Positions 21,061 through 33,077 are shown, numbered from the stretch's first letter. The stretch: DNA of 64,000 bases from Eledone cirrhosa (GCA_964016885.1 OZ024743.1:338980729-339044728); one strand, 5' to 3'. Notes: generated from the sequence alone by a model not told the origin. A program made the numbers and translations.

Positions 21061-21872
21061 AAACATGCACACACACACACACATATATATAGAGAGAGAT
21101 AGGGAGAAATAGAGAGAGATATACAACAAAACAAGCATATAAATTAAGTTTTCAGTTGCCTACTCTGGGTTGGGGGTTGAGTTTCAATGGTAAAGGTGGT
21201 ACTCAAAATAAATACAGAATTCTGCCACAGTATACTAATCAAAATAAACTAGTGGCTGTCTGAAACTAAAAGACAAGATATGGCAGTGACCAGGCAAAAT
21301 AGATTGGTACCTGCCTAGAAATTAAGAGACAATACAAAAGACAGGATGGCAAAAAATTGAAAGTAAAAACCCATATCTTGAGACTGATATATGAAAAGTA
21401 ATTAAAATTAGAGCCCTTTGATCAATAAATTGAAGCAGCCTTGATCGTTAAAGCAGACTCCACAAAATAGGAAAAACATACACACACATATATATATATA
21501 TACATACATATGCACACAAACACACGTGTCAGGAAGGTGAGTAGACTTGCTTTAGTACTGATTTAGTCTGTGAAGACCCATTCCACCTTTGCTAGCAGGG
21601 AAAGTAGACATTTGATGAGGATGAACATGATAATCAATTTGTGTTGTGTATGTTAATGTTTTGTTGCCTTCTCCAGGTTTCATTAGCTGAGACTAATTTC
21701 ACACTCTTACATATGCACACACACACACACACACACTAACACATGCTCACTCTCACATACACACTCTTACACATGCAACCGCATACATACTCTTACACAT
21801 GCACACACACACACATTTTTTTGAGCTGCTCAATTATTTATTCATTCTATGCTGTCTTCTTTTGTCTTTCAG

Positions 21873-21980
21873 TTTAAACTTGCTACTAAATTACAATCTG
21901 GTGAAGACTACTCAATGCAGCTTAATCTTGCCAACACTGTTGTACCTGACGAATGTCACATGAAAATAACACCTTTGAAG
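21873..21980 (+). CDS. SUGT1: SUGT1 (SGT1 co-chaperone) exon, CS domain part
   Basis: SGT1/SUGT1 is a cytosolic and nuclear co-chaperone. It links HSP90 to client complexes, including SCF ubiquitin ligase and kinetochore assembly, and has TPR, CS and SGS domains. This 108-bp exon has an acceptor AG at 21871-21872 after a T-rich tract and a donor GT at 21981. It translates to 36 residues, FKLATKLQSGEDY through KMITPLK-like sequence ending TPLK. SGEDY and the following beta strands match the middle of the CS domain, the HSP90-binding fold. It starts and ends in phase 0. Upstream TPR and early CS exons are not visible in the window. Confidence 0.85.
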
Positions 21981-22160
21981 GTAACTTTCCTGCAATGTAC
22001 TTCTTAAATAATGTCGTTCAGTGGTAGAATTACATCTTATAGTCTCTGGTATGTGAGATATTCAGGGGAACTGGGCCACTAGCAGTGAGGTTCTTGTCAT
22101 TGTTAGTGGCTTGCCTTAAGGTGATGTTTGTGAAAGTGTTTCATTATTTCAGCACCTTAG

Positions 22161-22352
22161 GGCAGTGGATTGGCAGTATCAGTAGAGTGTCAGACATCCT
22201 ACTTCTCGGCATAGAGTTACAGCTCTTTACATTCTGAATTGAAATCCTGCCGAGGTTAGCTTTGTCTTTCATCCTTATGGGGTCGATAAAATGTAGTACC
22301 AGTCATGCACTGGGGTTGATTTAATCACTGGCCTTGTGCCTAAATCAGAAAC
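22161..22352 (+). mobile_element. tRNA-derived SINE (second family) with 19-bp target duplication
   Basis: It has a degenerate tRNA-like head (box B-like TTGAAATCCTGCC near 22240) and a body with CTTTCATCCTTATGGGGTCG and GTACCAGTCATGCACTGGGG. It is flanked by exact direct repeats of 19 bp at 22142-22160 and 22353-22371. It lies in the first visible SUGT1 intron. Confidence 0.9.
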
Positions 22353-22371
22353 CATTATTTCAGCACCTTAG

Positions 22372-22740
22372 ACTCATTATCACCTGGCCTTACTGAAGTA
22401 TCTGGAGATGCATGTGAGGGTGCTTGGCTATTTCAACACCTTAGCCTTGCTATGATCTGGCCTTACTGAAGTATCAGGATACTTTAGAGGGTGCTTGGCT
22501 ATTTCAACACCTTAGCCTTGCTATGATCTCGCCTTACTGGAGTATCAGGATACTTTTGAGGGTGCTTGGCTATTCTAACACCTTTGTCTTGATATTACCT
22601 GGCCTTACTGAAGTATCGGGATGCGCATGACAGTACTTGGCTATACTAACACCTTAGCCTCACTATCACCCTGTCTTAGGGAAGTATCAGATGGTGCTGA
22701 TGAGGATGCTTAGCTATTCCAGTGCTTTAATCTTACTATC
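22372..22740 (+). repeat. 71-bp tandem repeat, about 5 units
   Basis: The TGCTTGGCTA marker recurs at 22421, 22492 and 22563 (71-bp steps), with more diverged units to about 22740. The SINE target site is itself part of one unit (CAACACCTTAG-like). Confidence 0.85.
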
Positions 22741-23604
22741 ATGCACAGAAATGCTGTGAGTGTCTTGGTGGCTTTTCTCAAAAATTTTAGAACATTCCCT
22801 GTTATAGTGTGTAATGTGCACAACTTTCTTTGTCTCTTTACATTTTATATAAATCCTAAATATTAATTTTACACTTTTCGGTGCCCTACAATGGGGAGGA
22901 AGCTGAGGGATTGGTAACTGGTGAGGGTGGGGGTTGATGGAACAAAAGATATTTAAAGGTGATGATGATGATGGGTGGGGATGAGGGGGGTCTGTGTTTT
23001 TCAATTTAAAAAGCTTAACTCCATATCTCAATGAAGGGTTGGTAAACGTGAATGTCCTGCCTGTGGTATCTGGTAAAGGGTAGGGGTTAAATACCCTAAT
23101 GTGAAGTATTTAGCTATCAATTCTCTCTTTTAGTTTTGATTTTAAATCGAGTGCAGTTATTTACTGACTTTCTAGGACAACTTTTGTTTTATTATTCTAC
23201 ATTACCTCATTACACATTGCTGTGGTACCAGCAATGTACAATGGTCCTATATTACCCCAGTATACTTAAATATGATAGGGTTAGGAGGATTCTTCAGCTG
23301 ATAAAGGCATGACAACTTCCCTAGTGCTGATGACATTATAATGCTCTTGGTAGAGCATGGGAAGGTTTGTAAGCGAGATGTAGCTTCATAGGAACGTAAG
23401 TAAGCAAGATGCAGCTCCCGGTTTCATCTGAGGGGTAGGGGACTAGATTGTTAATGTGTCAGAAGGGATGCTTGCAGTGTTTAGCTCTCTGCATTCTGAG
23501 TTCAAATCTTACCAGGAGTTGCAGCTTTCAGATAGTATCAATCAGCAATGGAATAACTAAGGGAAACATTGTTTCCTTGGCTGCTATTTCTAGTAGGTTA
23601 GTGA
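22741..23604. other. Intron sequence, no gene; SINE fragment
   Basis: Part of 23430-23520 (TCTGCATTCTGAGTTCAAAT) resembles the box B region of the second SINE family. Otherwise nothing is recognised. Confidence 0.6.
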
Positions 23605-23785
23605 TCACATAGAGACTCTTAGCAATGTTTTCCTCCACTTCTGCCTCTCCCCATCTCTCCCAGCCCCTCAGTCCAGCTTACTACTGACCACTCTGAGAGA
23701 CTCGTAGCAATCTCTCCCTCCACTTCTACCCCTCTCCCCATCTCTCCCAGGCCCCTCAGTCCATCTCTTTACCGACCATTCGACC
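23605..23785 (+). repeat. Direct duplication just before a SUGT1 exon
   Basis: Two copies of about 85 bp (CTTAGCAATGTTTTCC and CGTAGCAATCTCTCCC blocks, each followed by CCCATCTCTCCCAG) lie side by side. The second supplies part of the pyrimidine-rich tract before the acceptor at 23804. Confidence 0.7.
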
Positions 23786-23804
23786 ATCTTTCCTCTCCAC
23801 ACAG

Positions 23805-23904
23805 ATTGAAGTGAAACTCAAAAAGAAACAAGATATCCATTGGAAAAACCTGGAAAGTTCACCAGACAGCATCATCACCACACCAAATGCCTCAATATCA
23901 AAAG
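23805..23904 (+). CDS. SUGT1: SUGT1 exon, end of CS domain
   Basis: This is a 100-bp exon between CACAG (to 23804) and GTAAGT (from 23905). It encodes IEVKLKKKQDIHWKNLE and a Ser/Thr-rich linker ending ISK, plus one base of the next codon (phase 1). The IE-KLKK and W-x-x-LE pattern is the last CS strand of SGT1 proteins. The phase matches the previous and next exons. Confidence 0.9.
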
Positions 23905-24189
23905 GTAAGTATCTTTAACACCAAAGACACCCACATCATCATCATCAACTACAATACTACCATCATCACAATCATCATCATGATCCATAATTCCACCATT
24001 GTGTTATTTTTAGTTGCTTCAATAGTTATATACATCCACCATAACTTGTATATACACACCACATCTGTTATATACACACTTGCCACACACCCACCACACT
24101 TATTATAAATATATTATAGATAATAGATCTGTTTAGCTTGCTTAATTTAATTTTGCTTCTGGGAAAATATGCATATGGTTTCCTTTATT

Positions 24190-25259
24190 TTAACCCTTTA
24201 GTGTTCAAAGCGACCAAACCCAGTCGAAATTATTTCCCCTTTGTTCAAACCGGCCAACAATACCTATACTGAATTATCATTCTAAAAATAAACAATACCG
24301 TCATCAAAATCTCGTCAATTCGAGATTACTGCGAGATTAGACCTTTACCGTGGAAATTAACACTTAATATAGTGAAACAACACGTGTTTTTTTAACGTTG
24401 AAAGTACAACAGATTTTTTGTGTGTATCAACATGGCTTGTGAAAGTAGCGATACTGACTTGGAAAGTTTTACACGATAGCATTCAAAATGAACAAGAAAC
24501 AAAAGATAATATTAGTGATTTATTTTCAAATGAATCAGAAGTGTATATTTCTGAAATTTCATCCAACGTTGATTGTTGTTTTGAAAGTGAAAGCGAAGGA
24601 GATCTCCAGAACACCATTCAAAATATTACAACAACGTGGTTGAAAAATATTACACCAATACATGTTCCTGATTTTATTCAAAATACTGGTCCACAACACA
24701 TTATCTCCCTATGCTAAATCACTGGATTATTTCTTTTTGTTTTTGCCACAAACTTTCTTTGAAGTTGTGGAAGAAGAGATTAATTGATATGCCCAACAAC
24801 AGATTTCAAATCAAGGAAAATCCAATCTTTTATGGCGACCAATAGATGCTGCAAGCATTTTTTACCATAAATATTATGTTCAGTATTATGTTCAAGACTG
24901 TGGAATTACTGGAGCACTGATATAAGGTTTAGTGACACTTATATATCAAGTATTATGCTGAAAACAAGGTATTTAAAATTAAACCAGTATTTGCACCTTG
25001 TTGATACTTCAAATGCCCCTGTTAATTAATTTCATCTGCCCATAAAAGTCAAATTTAACAAAAAGAATCAAGTAAAAATATATAATTATAAATTATTGAT
25101 ATTTAAACATCTACTGACAAAATTTCAAGTCTGCACACAGAAAATTAAGAAAATTACAAACAAATAAAATTGATAACCCTCTTCAGTACAATTAACTTAA
25201 AATAATGTGAATAGATAAACATGACATTTGACAAATTAATGTAAATGCTAAAGGGTTAA
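24190..25259 (+). mobile_element. piggyBac element, internally deleted, TTAA duplication
   Basis: TTAA at 24190-24193 and 25256-25259 flanks inverted ends beginning CCCTTTAG. The element is 1,062 bp. Transposase scraps in order are MACESSDTDLESF at about 24432, FEVVEEE and YAQQQ near 24755-24800, RPIDAA near 24836, and DIRFSDTYISSIMLKTRYLK then LHLVDTSNAP near 24921-25018. These match the N-terminal half of piggyBac transposases. The catalytic core is missing. It lies in the large SUGT1 intron. Confidence 0.9.
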
Positions 25260-25843
25260 GGTACTCGAATGTAATTTCCCTATAATTAATTCTGAGCCTT
25301 GTTTAGGATATATATATATTTGTTTATATATATATATATATATACACACACATATACACACTAGAGCTACTTAACCATGTTCCAGCCATCTATCCATACA
25401 AATCTTCCAGGTATCCCTCTATTTCTCCAATTGCAAATGTTCTGCTCACACAATTATTGCTGTATTTATCACTTCACTAGCTTCCACAACACATTAATTA
25501 TTTACCCTAATTTTCTCTACCATGCTGCCTCTCTACAAAGTCATCTACTCCTATCGGTCTATTTTGCTATGAGATGCTACAGACCATGATTTGACTACCT
25601 ACCTCACAATTTCCCTCACACCATCATAGCCTATTCGACCAATCAAACCTCTGGATGCCCCCCTCACCCACTACCAACCCCAACAAACCCTGCCATTTCT
25701 ACTACTACCTACCTCTCTCCTCCCCCGTCCCAGCCCAACACACCCTGCCATTATTACCACCACCACTGTTCTTCTAGCCCTGAATTTTCCTACCGTTATT
25801 TATGGATGAGCTGAGAATAAATGGAGCAACCCTGAATTAATAA
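25260..25843. other. Intron sequence with TA run, no gene
   Basis: A TA/CA run lies at 25306-25356. C/T-rich, Pro/Thr-like sequence to 25800 has no recognised motif. Confidence 0.6.
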
Positions 25844-26728
25844 ATGAAAATGAACATCAATCTGCGAGCTACCAAGCACCCATGTGAAGCTTCAATTCAG
25901 AGAGAGGAAGCACACGCACACCCCTGCAAAAATCGACCCTTCTCCACGAACGTTGAAAAATGCCCAAAACTCCGAGTTGGTACCATCAATGTAAGCACAA
26001 TGAAAGGAAGAGCAGGAGAAATCGTAGAGATGCTAGAGCGAAAGGAAATTGATGTATACTGTGTGCAAGAGACTAGATGGAGAGGAGAGTCTGCTAGAGT
26101 CCTTGTAGGAAAAAGTCAGTGCTACAAATTTTTCTGGGTGGGAAATGACGATGGGATGGGTGGTGTAGGTATTCTACTATCTGACAAGTGGGTAGATAAA
26201 GTAATCTCAGTGAACAGGGTAAATGCAAGAATCATTAAACTCAGACTAGTCCTGAATAAAACAATTACCACAATAATATCAGCTTACGCACCCCAATTGG
26301 GGTTGCCAGACGAGCTTAAGGATAGGTTTTACGAGTCCCTAATGCACACTACTGCTCTAACAAACGACAATGACTTCCTAATCATTGCAGGAGATTTTAA
26401 CGGACACGTAGGTAAACACTGTGACGGCTTCAATAGAGTCCTTGGAGGCCATGGGGTTGGCACAAGAAATGAAGAAGGATTCAGACTTCTAGAATTCTGC
26501 GACGCCAATGACATGTCGATATGTAACACAAACTACAAAAAACCCGACAACCACCTGATCACCTATAGATCAGGGGAGCATTCTAGTCAGATAGATTTTA
26601 TCCTCATCAGAGGACGTGACAGATGGACGGTCGTAAACACAAAAGCCTTCCCTAGTGAGGAATATACCTCCCAACATAGCTTAGTTGTCAGCGACCTCAC
26701 GGTCAGAACTAGACGAACCTGGAAATAG
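25844..26728 (+). CDS. LINE family 3 APE-like endonuclease, intact domain
   Basis: This is a 294-residue frame. It resembles the endonuclease annotated in many animals as craniofacial development protein 2-like. Visible sites are VGTINVSTMKGR, the metal-binding Glu in CVQETRW (about residue 78), SAYAPQ, GDFNGHVG (about 185), SQIDFIL (about 248) and SQHSLVVSDL (about 278, the catalytic His box). All expected active-site residues seem present. It ends at a TAG right after RTRRTWK; other copies continue into the RT linker here, so the stop is probably a mutation. Confidence 0.85.
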   Translation: MKMNINLRATKHPCEASIQREEAHAHPCKNRPFSTNVEKCPKLRVGTINVSTMKGRAGEIVEMLERKEIDVYCVQETRWRGESARVLVGKSQCYKFFWVGNDDGMGGVGILLSDKWVDKVISVNRVNARIIKLRLVLNKTITTIISAYAPQLGLPDELKDRFYESLMHTTALTNDNDFLIIAGDFNGHVGKHCDGFNRVLGGHGVGTRNEEGFRLLEFCDANDMSICNTNYKKPDNHLITYRSGEHSSQIDFILIRGRDRWTVVNTKAFPSEEYTSQHSLVVSDLTVRTRRTWK

Positions 26729-26991
26729 AGACCAACCTGGAGAAGAAAGATCTGGAAGCTGAAAGACCCCTCAGCCAGTAACAGATTTAAAGATATTTTA
26801 CTCAACGCCTACGACAGTAAAGAAGAACAGATAGAGACATTCAATGTAGAAAAGCACTGGGAGTTCCTAAAAAATAACTTACTAGAAGCAACGGATGAGA
26901 TCTGTGGCTGGAGTAAGACCACAAGCAGGAGGAGAGTGACTTGGTGGTGGAACAATAAGGTAGATGAGGCAGTTAAGGCCAAGAGACAGGC

Positions 26992-29007
26992 ATGGAAAGA
27001 ATGGAAGAACGGGGGAAGCATGGTACATTACATAGAGACCAAGAGGGATCTAGGCGACAAGTATACTTAGCAAGGAGGGAAGCAGAGGATAGACAATTCA
27101 AGCATGTTTTGCAACGTGAGGACCAGAAACAGGTGTTCAAGATTGCGAGGCAGTGTGTCAGAGAGAATTGTGATGTCATTGGAGAGAAGTGTATCCGGAA
27201 TGATAAAGGTGAGCTTGCCCTCACAAGTGCTGAGAAGAAAGGTGCATGGAAGAGCCATTATGATAGATTACTAAATGAGGAGAATGCATGGGAAGAAGAG
27301 ACTCTACCCCAAGTAGACCCTATAGAGGGGCCAGCAGTACAAGTCAGCAGCAGCGTAGTAGGTAAGGCAATCAAAGATATGAAGATGGGGAAGGCAACCG
27401 GTCCATCGTGTATAGCTGCCGAGATGCTGAAGGCATCTGGGCCTGTAGATCACACTATAACCACACGTATTGTTAACCAGGTAATACTAGAAGGTGTCAT
27501 ACCAAAAGATTGGTGCAGTAGCATCATTGTCAACTGCTACAAAGGTAAAGGTGATGCACTAGATAGAGGAAACTATAGAGGTATAAAGCTGATGGACCAG
27601 GTCATGAAAGTAACAGAAAGTGTTATAGCACAGTTGATCAGGGACCGGGTGAAACTAGATGAGATGCAATTTGGGTTTGTACCAGGAAGAGGCACCACTG
27701 ATGCCCTCTTCCTTGTGAGGCAGTTACAGGAAAAGTACCTAGCTAAAAGTAAGCCACTCTACCTGGCATTCATTGATCTCGAGAAAGCCTTTGACAGAGT
27801 TCCACGTGCTATAATCTGGTGGGCTCTTAGAAAACTAGGAGTAGATGAATGGCTTGTGAAAGCTGTACAACCCATGTATAGGGGAGCAGTCAGCAAAGTT
27901 AGGATTAGCAAAGAGTATAGCGAGGAATTTAGCGTACAGGCTGGTGTCCACCAGGGCTTTGTTCTTAGTCCTCTGTTCTTCATCATAGTCCTGCAGGCAA
28001 TAACGGAGGAGTTTAAGACCGGATGCCCATGGGAACTCCTGTATGCAGATGACCTCGCACTTATAGCTGAATCTATGGTAGAACTAGAGAAGAAATTCCA
28101 AACTTGGAAGCAGTGACTAGAAAGAAAGGGTCTCAAAGTCAACCTGACAAAGACTAAGATCCTTGTAAGTAGACTAGAAAACAGAACCCAGATCCCCTCA
28201 GGGAAATGGCCTTGCTCAGTATGTAGGAAAGGTGTAGGTAGGAACTCCATTCTCTGCCCCAAATGCAAACAATGGGTACACAAGAGATGTAGCGGGATCT
28301 CAGGAAGCTTAATTAAGAATGTAGGCTTCACATGCAGCACCTGTGCTGGGACAGCAAGCAGCAAACAGCCACAGGAAACAAGTACCACCAATCTCTGGGA
28401 GGGCTCTGTAGAAACAGTAGACAGCTTCTGCTACCTAGGTGACCGAATTAGCAGCGGAGGTGGGTGTTCAGAAAGTACAATAACTAGGGTAAGAACGGGA
28501 TGGAAGAAGTTCAGGGAACTACTGCCACTGCTAGTTGCAAAAGGCTTTTCCCTCAAAATGAAAGGCAGACTATATGATGCGTGTATACGAACAGCAATGT
28601 TACATGGTAGTGAGACCTGGGCGCTGAAGGTGGAAGACTTATGTAGATTAGAAAGAAACAAAGCCTGCATGCTCCGATGGATGTGTAATAGTAATATACT
28701 CGAACGGCAAAGCATAAATGAATTGAGAGAGAGACTGAGCATAAGAGGAATCAAATGCTGTGTGCAGGAGAGGCGGTTGCGTTGGTATGGACATATGATG
28801 CGTATGAAGGATGACAGCTGCATAAAAAGGTGCAGAGCACTAGAAGTCAATAGAAACCGCGGAGTGGGGAGACCCAAGAAGACCTGGGATGAGGTGATAA
28901 AAGCCGACCTTACCCAATTACACCTCTCAAAGGTGATGACACACGCCCGTGACCTCTGGCGCCACGCAGTAATACAGAGTACCCGACCTCCCATGGGTAC
29001 AAGCTGA
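26992..29007 (+). pseudogene. LINE family 3 reverse transcriptase, one internal stop
   Basis: The frame is open 26992-28116, then continues in the same frame to 29007. It has GKATGPSCIAAEMLKASG, NCYKGKGDALDRGNYRGIKL, FVPGRGTTDALFLV, FIDLEKAFDRVP, the YADD catalytic box near 28050, and the TGA at 28114. A C4HC3 finger follows (CSVC, CPKC, H, C, CSTC), then the C-terminal domain with GSETWALKVEDLCRLERN and GRPKKTWDE, and a stop after PPMGTS. Only one substitution stops the 3' two thirds. Confidence 0.85.
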
Positions 29008-29303
29008 AGCATATAGACAATATGCCCCCACACCTTCCCACTGCAAAGTGGTCGTGGAGGTGCCACGGTAAAAAAGCACCCAGCCCACACTGTAAAGTGG
29101 ACGTGTAGGCGCCACAGAAAAAAGCACCCAGCACTCACTGTAAATGAGGTTGGTGTTAGGAAGGGCATCCAGCTGTAGAAATCAAGCCAAAATCAGTTCC
29201 TGTATGAGCAAGGCATGGTCAGCCAACCGGACACTGCCCACAACAGGACAACCCGTCTAACCCATGCTAGCATGGAAGAATGGACGTAAAACGGTGATGA
29301 TGG

Positions 29304-29620
29304 TGACACACTCCCATCACATCTATTATACACCTACCCACCACACCTATTATACATCTACCTACATCTGTTATACATCTACACATTGCCCGTCCTACCC
29401 ATGCTAGCGTTGAAAATGGATGTTAAACGATGATGATGATGACACCACATCTGTTATATAAACCTACCAACCACGCCTGTTATATACCCACCACAGCTGT
29501 TATATACACCCACTACACCTGTTATATACACCCATCACATCTGTCATACACCTACCCACCACATCTATTATATACATCTACCCCATACACTTGCTATATA
29601 TACACACCACACTGCCTTAA
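29304..29620 (+). repeat. Minisatellite of CCCACCACATCTGTTATATA type
   Basis: Units of about 20-28 bp recur irregularly. They are interrupted at 29389-29442 by a LINE tail scrap (CATGCTAGCGTTGAAAATGG then ATG repeats). Confidence 0.8.
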
Positions 29621-29664
29621 GGACCAGATGCAGCAGTAGCTGAACCAAACATCACATTGTTTAT

Positions 29665-30148
29665 TATCAGACAAAAGTTCTTTGATGGATTTAAACTCTA
29701 GATTTCATTATGCTGCATCCACAGTAAACCAATTCCGAGGTAGGAGTTGAAATGATAAGAGCTGAATCAAACAAGACCCTGTTTACTATTGACCACATTG
29801 TCTACTATTGACAAAAATTCCCTGATGGATTCAAACTCCAGATCTCATCCTACATTATCACACCAAAGGGAACCAATTCTGTGTTAGGAACAGATGTAAC
29901 AGGGGCTGAATCAAACACCATATTAAACAAAAGTTCCCTGAGGGATTTGGACTCCAGATTTCATTGTACTACGTTATCCTACAATCAAAGTGAACCGATT
30001 TCCAGGTAGGACCCGATGTGGTAGGGGCTGAATATTGTTCAATATTAGACAAAAGTTCCCTATTGGATCTCATTATCCTACATTACCACACCAAAGTGAA
30101 CCAAATTCTGTGGTAGGAGCAGATGTAACAGGGACAGGATCAAACAAC
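29665..30148 (+). repeat. Tandem repeat of about 125 bp, four diverged units
   Basis: The AGACAAAAGTTCCCTGATGG-like block recurs four times, followed each time by a CTCATTATCCTACATTA-like block, a GTGAACCAATTC-like block and GATGTAACAGGGGCTGAA. The units are well diverged. Confidence 0.8.
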
Positions 30149-30162
30149 CATATTGTCTAATA

Positions 30163-30371
30163 ATGGTTTTAGGCAAAAGACCAACAATTTTTTGGGAAGG
30201 GAAAGTTGATTAAAATGATCCCAGTGCATTACTGGTACTTTATTTTATCGACCTTGTAAGGATGAAAGCAAAACTAACCTCGGCAGAATTTGAACTCAGA
30301 TCGTAAGGGGCCGTAACTTTATACCATAAAGCATGTCCAACGTCTCATTCATACTGCTAATCCACCGCCCT
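30163..30371 (-). mobile_element. tRNA-derived SINE (second family), minus strand, 14-bp duplication
   Basis: On the minus strand it has TTCAAATTCTGCCGAGG (box B region), TTTCATCCTTACAAGGTCG and GTACCAGTAATGCACTGGG. Exact 14-bp repeats, CATATTGTCTAATA, flank it at 30149-30162 and 30372-30385. Confidence 0.9.
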
Positions 30372-30385
30372 CATATTGTCTAATA

Positions 30386-30675
30386 TTAAATCTAGTTTTC
30401 TGAGACATTTCAACCCAGGATGCATATGCACACTTCACTGTATCACATGTTTGGTATATGCTTCGGTATCATATGTCTGTTGGACAGAGTCGTCATGCCA
30501 TGATGAAATGACTGAGACCACTACCCACTATGTCATATATACACATTTACTTTACTTGTATTATTTATACACCCATATCAATTATAACATACCCACCTCA
30601 CCTCTTCTATACACCACACCATATTCTCTACACTGTCAGATAATGCAACACACATGTTTGTGTGCGTGTATGTCA
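30386..30675. other. Intron sequence, no gene
   Basis: No motif is recognised here; TATA/CA-rich toward 30540-30650. Confidence 0.5.
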
Positions 30676-32456
30676 TCAGCATCATCGTTGTCGTTTTTAC
30701 ATCTGTTTTTCCATGCTTGCATGGGTTGGATGGGTCTTTCTTAGCACAGCATCTTTCCACTTGTCACATTCCTTCGTCATCTCCTCTGTGAGTCTCAGCA
30801 ATTTGAGGTCAGCCCTCACAACCTCTGCTCAGGTCTTGGTCTACCTCTACTGCAGCTTCCTTCCTCTAGGATTTTCTGGCATTTCTTCACCCATGGGTCA
30901 TTGTCTATGTGCATCACATGTCCATATCAATGCAGTTTTCTCTCTTGCACACCACCTCAGATTCCTCTTAAACCCAGATTCTTTCTCAACTCGTCCAAGC
31001 TCTGCCTTTCTCTCACACTTAGATTGCACATCCAATGAAGCATGGTTGCTTCATTTCTCTCCAGTTACTCATGTTCTTTGCACTCACAGCCCATGTTTCA
31101 CTATTATGCAGCATCGCACTTTACACACAAGCATCATCCAATCGTCCTTTTGTACATAGGGAGAAACCTTTTGTGGTTAACAGTGGGAGTAGCTCTCTAA
31201 ACATTTTCCACCCTATCCCTATTTTAGCTATTATACTCTCAGTGCATTCTCTTCCACTACTAATTATGTCACCTAGCTAGCAGAAGCTATCAACCACTTC
31301 TATGGACCCTGTGACTGGAAAAGGTTTTTATCACTGGCACTCTTCCTCTCGATTACCCCTGTGCATCTTCTACATAGCAAGTCCTCCCTTCCTATTTGTC
31401 TAATTGTTATCTTACTATATCTCTTCTATACCCAACATTTAGATTGTATGGAGTTTTTGCCTACTCCTTTTTTACATTTTGAACAGAGCCACTTCCCTGA
31501 AGGAATCAGGGTCCTATCTTCTTTTCTACTCACTAACACCTTAGTGTTGGCAAAGTGTACCCTCAGACCTTTTGATTCCAAATTCTGTTTCCATAATTGG
31601 AATTTATTCTCTTGTGTTTTTATGGTTTCAACTATAAGGACCAAATCATCTGCATAGAGAAGTTCCCATGGACAGCCCATTTTAAACTCCTCTCTTATGA
31701 CCTGGAGGACTATGATGAACAGCAGTGGGCTAAGAACTGAATCTTGACGAACTCTTAACTGCACTTTGAATTGCTCACTAAACTCACTTTCTACTCTCAC
31801 TTTACTGACTGTCCCTCTGTACATGACTTGCACTGCTCTCACAAGCTATTCTTCTACACCTAATTTCCTTAAGGATCACCAGATAATAGATTGAGGTACT
31901 CTGTCAAAAGCCTTTTCTAAATCTACAAAAGTTAAATATAGTGGCTTATTTTTTGGCTAGGAACTTCTCTTGTAGTTGCTTCACTTGGAAGAGAACATCT
32001 GTATACTTTTCCCAGGCATGAAACCAAACTATATCTTATCTAATTTGACTCTTTCAATAACTGTTTCTATCACTGTCATAACTTGGTCCATTAGTTTTAT
32101 TCCTCTATAGCTGCTTTTTTCTAGAGCATCACCTTTGCTCTTGTCGCTATTTATGATTATAATGCTGCGCCAGTCATTGGGTATGACTCCGTCATGTATT
32201 TTATTTACTATGTGGATTACTAGTTTGATTCCTACTTCTCTTGATGCTCTTAGAATCTCAGCAACTATCTCTGACAGTCATGCAGCTTTACCATTCTTCA
32301 TATCTTTGATTGCATCTTTGACACCCAACTAAAACTGTCAACTTCAATAGCTGGTCCTTCTTTTGGGTAAGTTGGGGGTAGTTTCTCTTCCTCCCATTCA
32401 TTCTCTACATTCATCAGTCTCTCATGGTAACATTTCCAGGCCTCTTTCTTTTGGGA

Positions 32457-32458
<2 letters not shown>
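30676..32458 (-). mobile_element. LINE family 1 copy, 5'-truncated, heavily decayed
   Basis: The span matches LINE copy 1. The 3' end is near 30676 with a degenerate tail. C-terminal domain pieces occur at 30750-31300, a damaged zinc-finger region near 31340-31500, and the YADD box in the frame 31842-31426 (ELLYADDLVLIVE). Finger-region pieces extend to 32458. Several frameshifts occur. The 5' end stops beside a TA run, within about 20 bases of the equivalent end in copy 1. Confidence 0.85.

Positions 32459-32488
<30 letters not shown>
32459..32488. repeat. TA microsatellite at LINE 5' end
   Basis: About 15 TA units adjoin the truncated LINE. Confidence 0.95.
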
Positions 32489-32494
<6 letters not shown>

Positions 32495-32639
32495 ATACCT
32501 GTGGTTATAGTGTTACTCATCTATTTCATGCTTAGATTACTCACTTACCTATGAAGATCTAAATTTACAGATATATGAACCAGTTGTTGGACAGCTGTTA
32601 TATAATATATTACACTATCAACTCTTAAGTGATGAGTTA

Positions 32640-32850
32640 AATACCACAGCAGGGCAATGTAGATGCTGTGTGGTTTATATAAATATAAGTTATCACACAT
32701 ATCACACAACTGTGTATATTGTGTGGTTGATGTATATATCACTCAACAGTGCGTATATTATGTAGTTGATATATATATAAGATATCACACAGCAGCAGGT
32801 ATGTTGTGGTTAATATATAAGGTATTACACAGCAATGTATATTGTGTGGT
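32640..32850 (+). repeat. Minisatellite, about 50-bp units, part 1
   Basis: Units of the form CACACAGCAGTGTATATTGTG followed by TGGTTGATATATAT recur about five times. The same family reappears at 35220-35370. Confidence 0.75.
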
Positions 32851-32851
32851 T

Positions 32852-32924
<73 letters not shown>
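32851..32924. repeat. TA microsatellite
   Basis: About 30 TA units with one ACA interruption. Confidence 0.95.
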
Positions 32925-32926
<2 letters not shown>

Positions 32927-33077
32927 GATAATAATGGAGCACTGCAAATGGGTTACATATGAAAAAGTTTGTCCTCATCAGTGGCCTTCCAACCGTCGTA
33001 GGCATTTCGTCGCATTAAAGGCCATATACCTCAGGTTGGTGCGAGCAACGGCTAAAAAAAGTCATTAGGACACGTAA
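32925..33077 (+). repeat. Unnamed repeat R, copy 1
   Basis: This 153-bp block (GGGTTACATATGAAAAAG, CCTTCCAACCGTCGTAGG, AGCAACGGCTAAAAAAAGTC) recurs at 33546-33703 in direct orientation with a few differences and one 7-bp gap. It has no recognised coding content. Confidence 0.9.

Larger units (their letters stand above)
19951..21872. other. Intronic or intergenic AT-rich DNA, no gene seen
   Basis: It contains TA/CA microsatellites (about 20318-20360, 21060-21095, 21478-21525, 21700-21815), a hairpin, a hammerhead-like motif, and a degenerate family 1 tail near 21576-21620. The missing upstream SUGT1 exons were not recognised here. Confidence 0.6.
25844..29303 (+). mobile_element. LINE family 3 (RTE-like) copy, almost full length
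   Basis: The endonuclease is intact in one frame (25844-26728). The RT frame runs 26992-29007 with only one internal TGA at 28114-28116. The two are joined by a linker that is frameshifted near 26730-26990. The 3' UTR is 29008-29280 and ends GTGATGATGGTGA. It carries a partly duplicated module (GTCGTGGAGGTGCCACGG, then GGACGTGTAGGCGCCACAG). It sits in the SUGT1 intron in the sense orientation. Confidence 0.9.

Noticed and set aside
22714..23031. 105-codon minus-strand frame in the SUGT1 intron
   Set aside because: Low-complexity Pro/Ser-rich part over a GGTGATGATG stretch, with no recognised domain.
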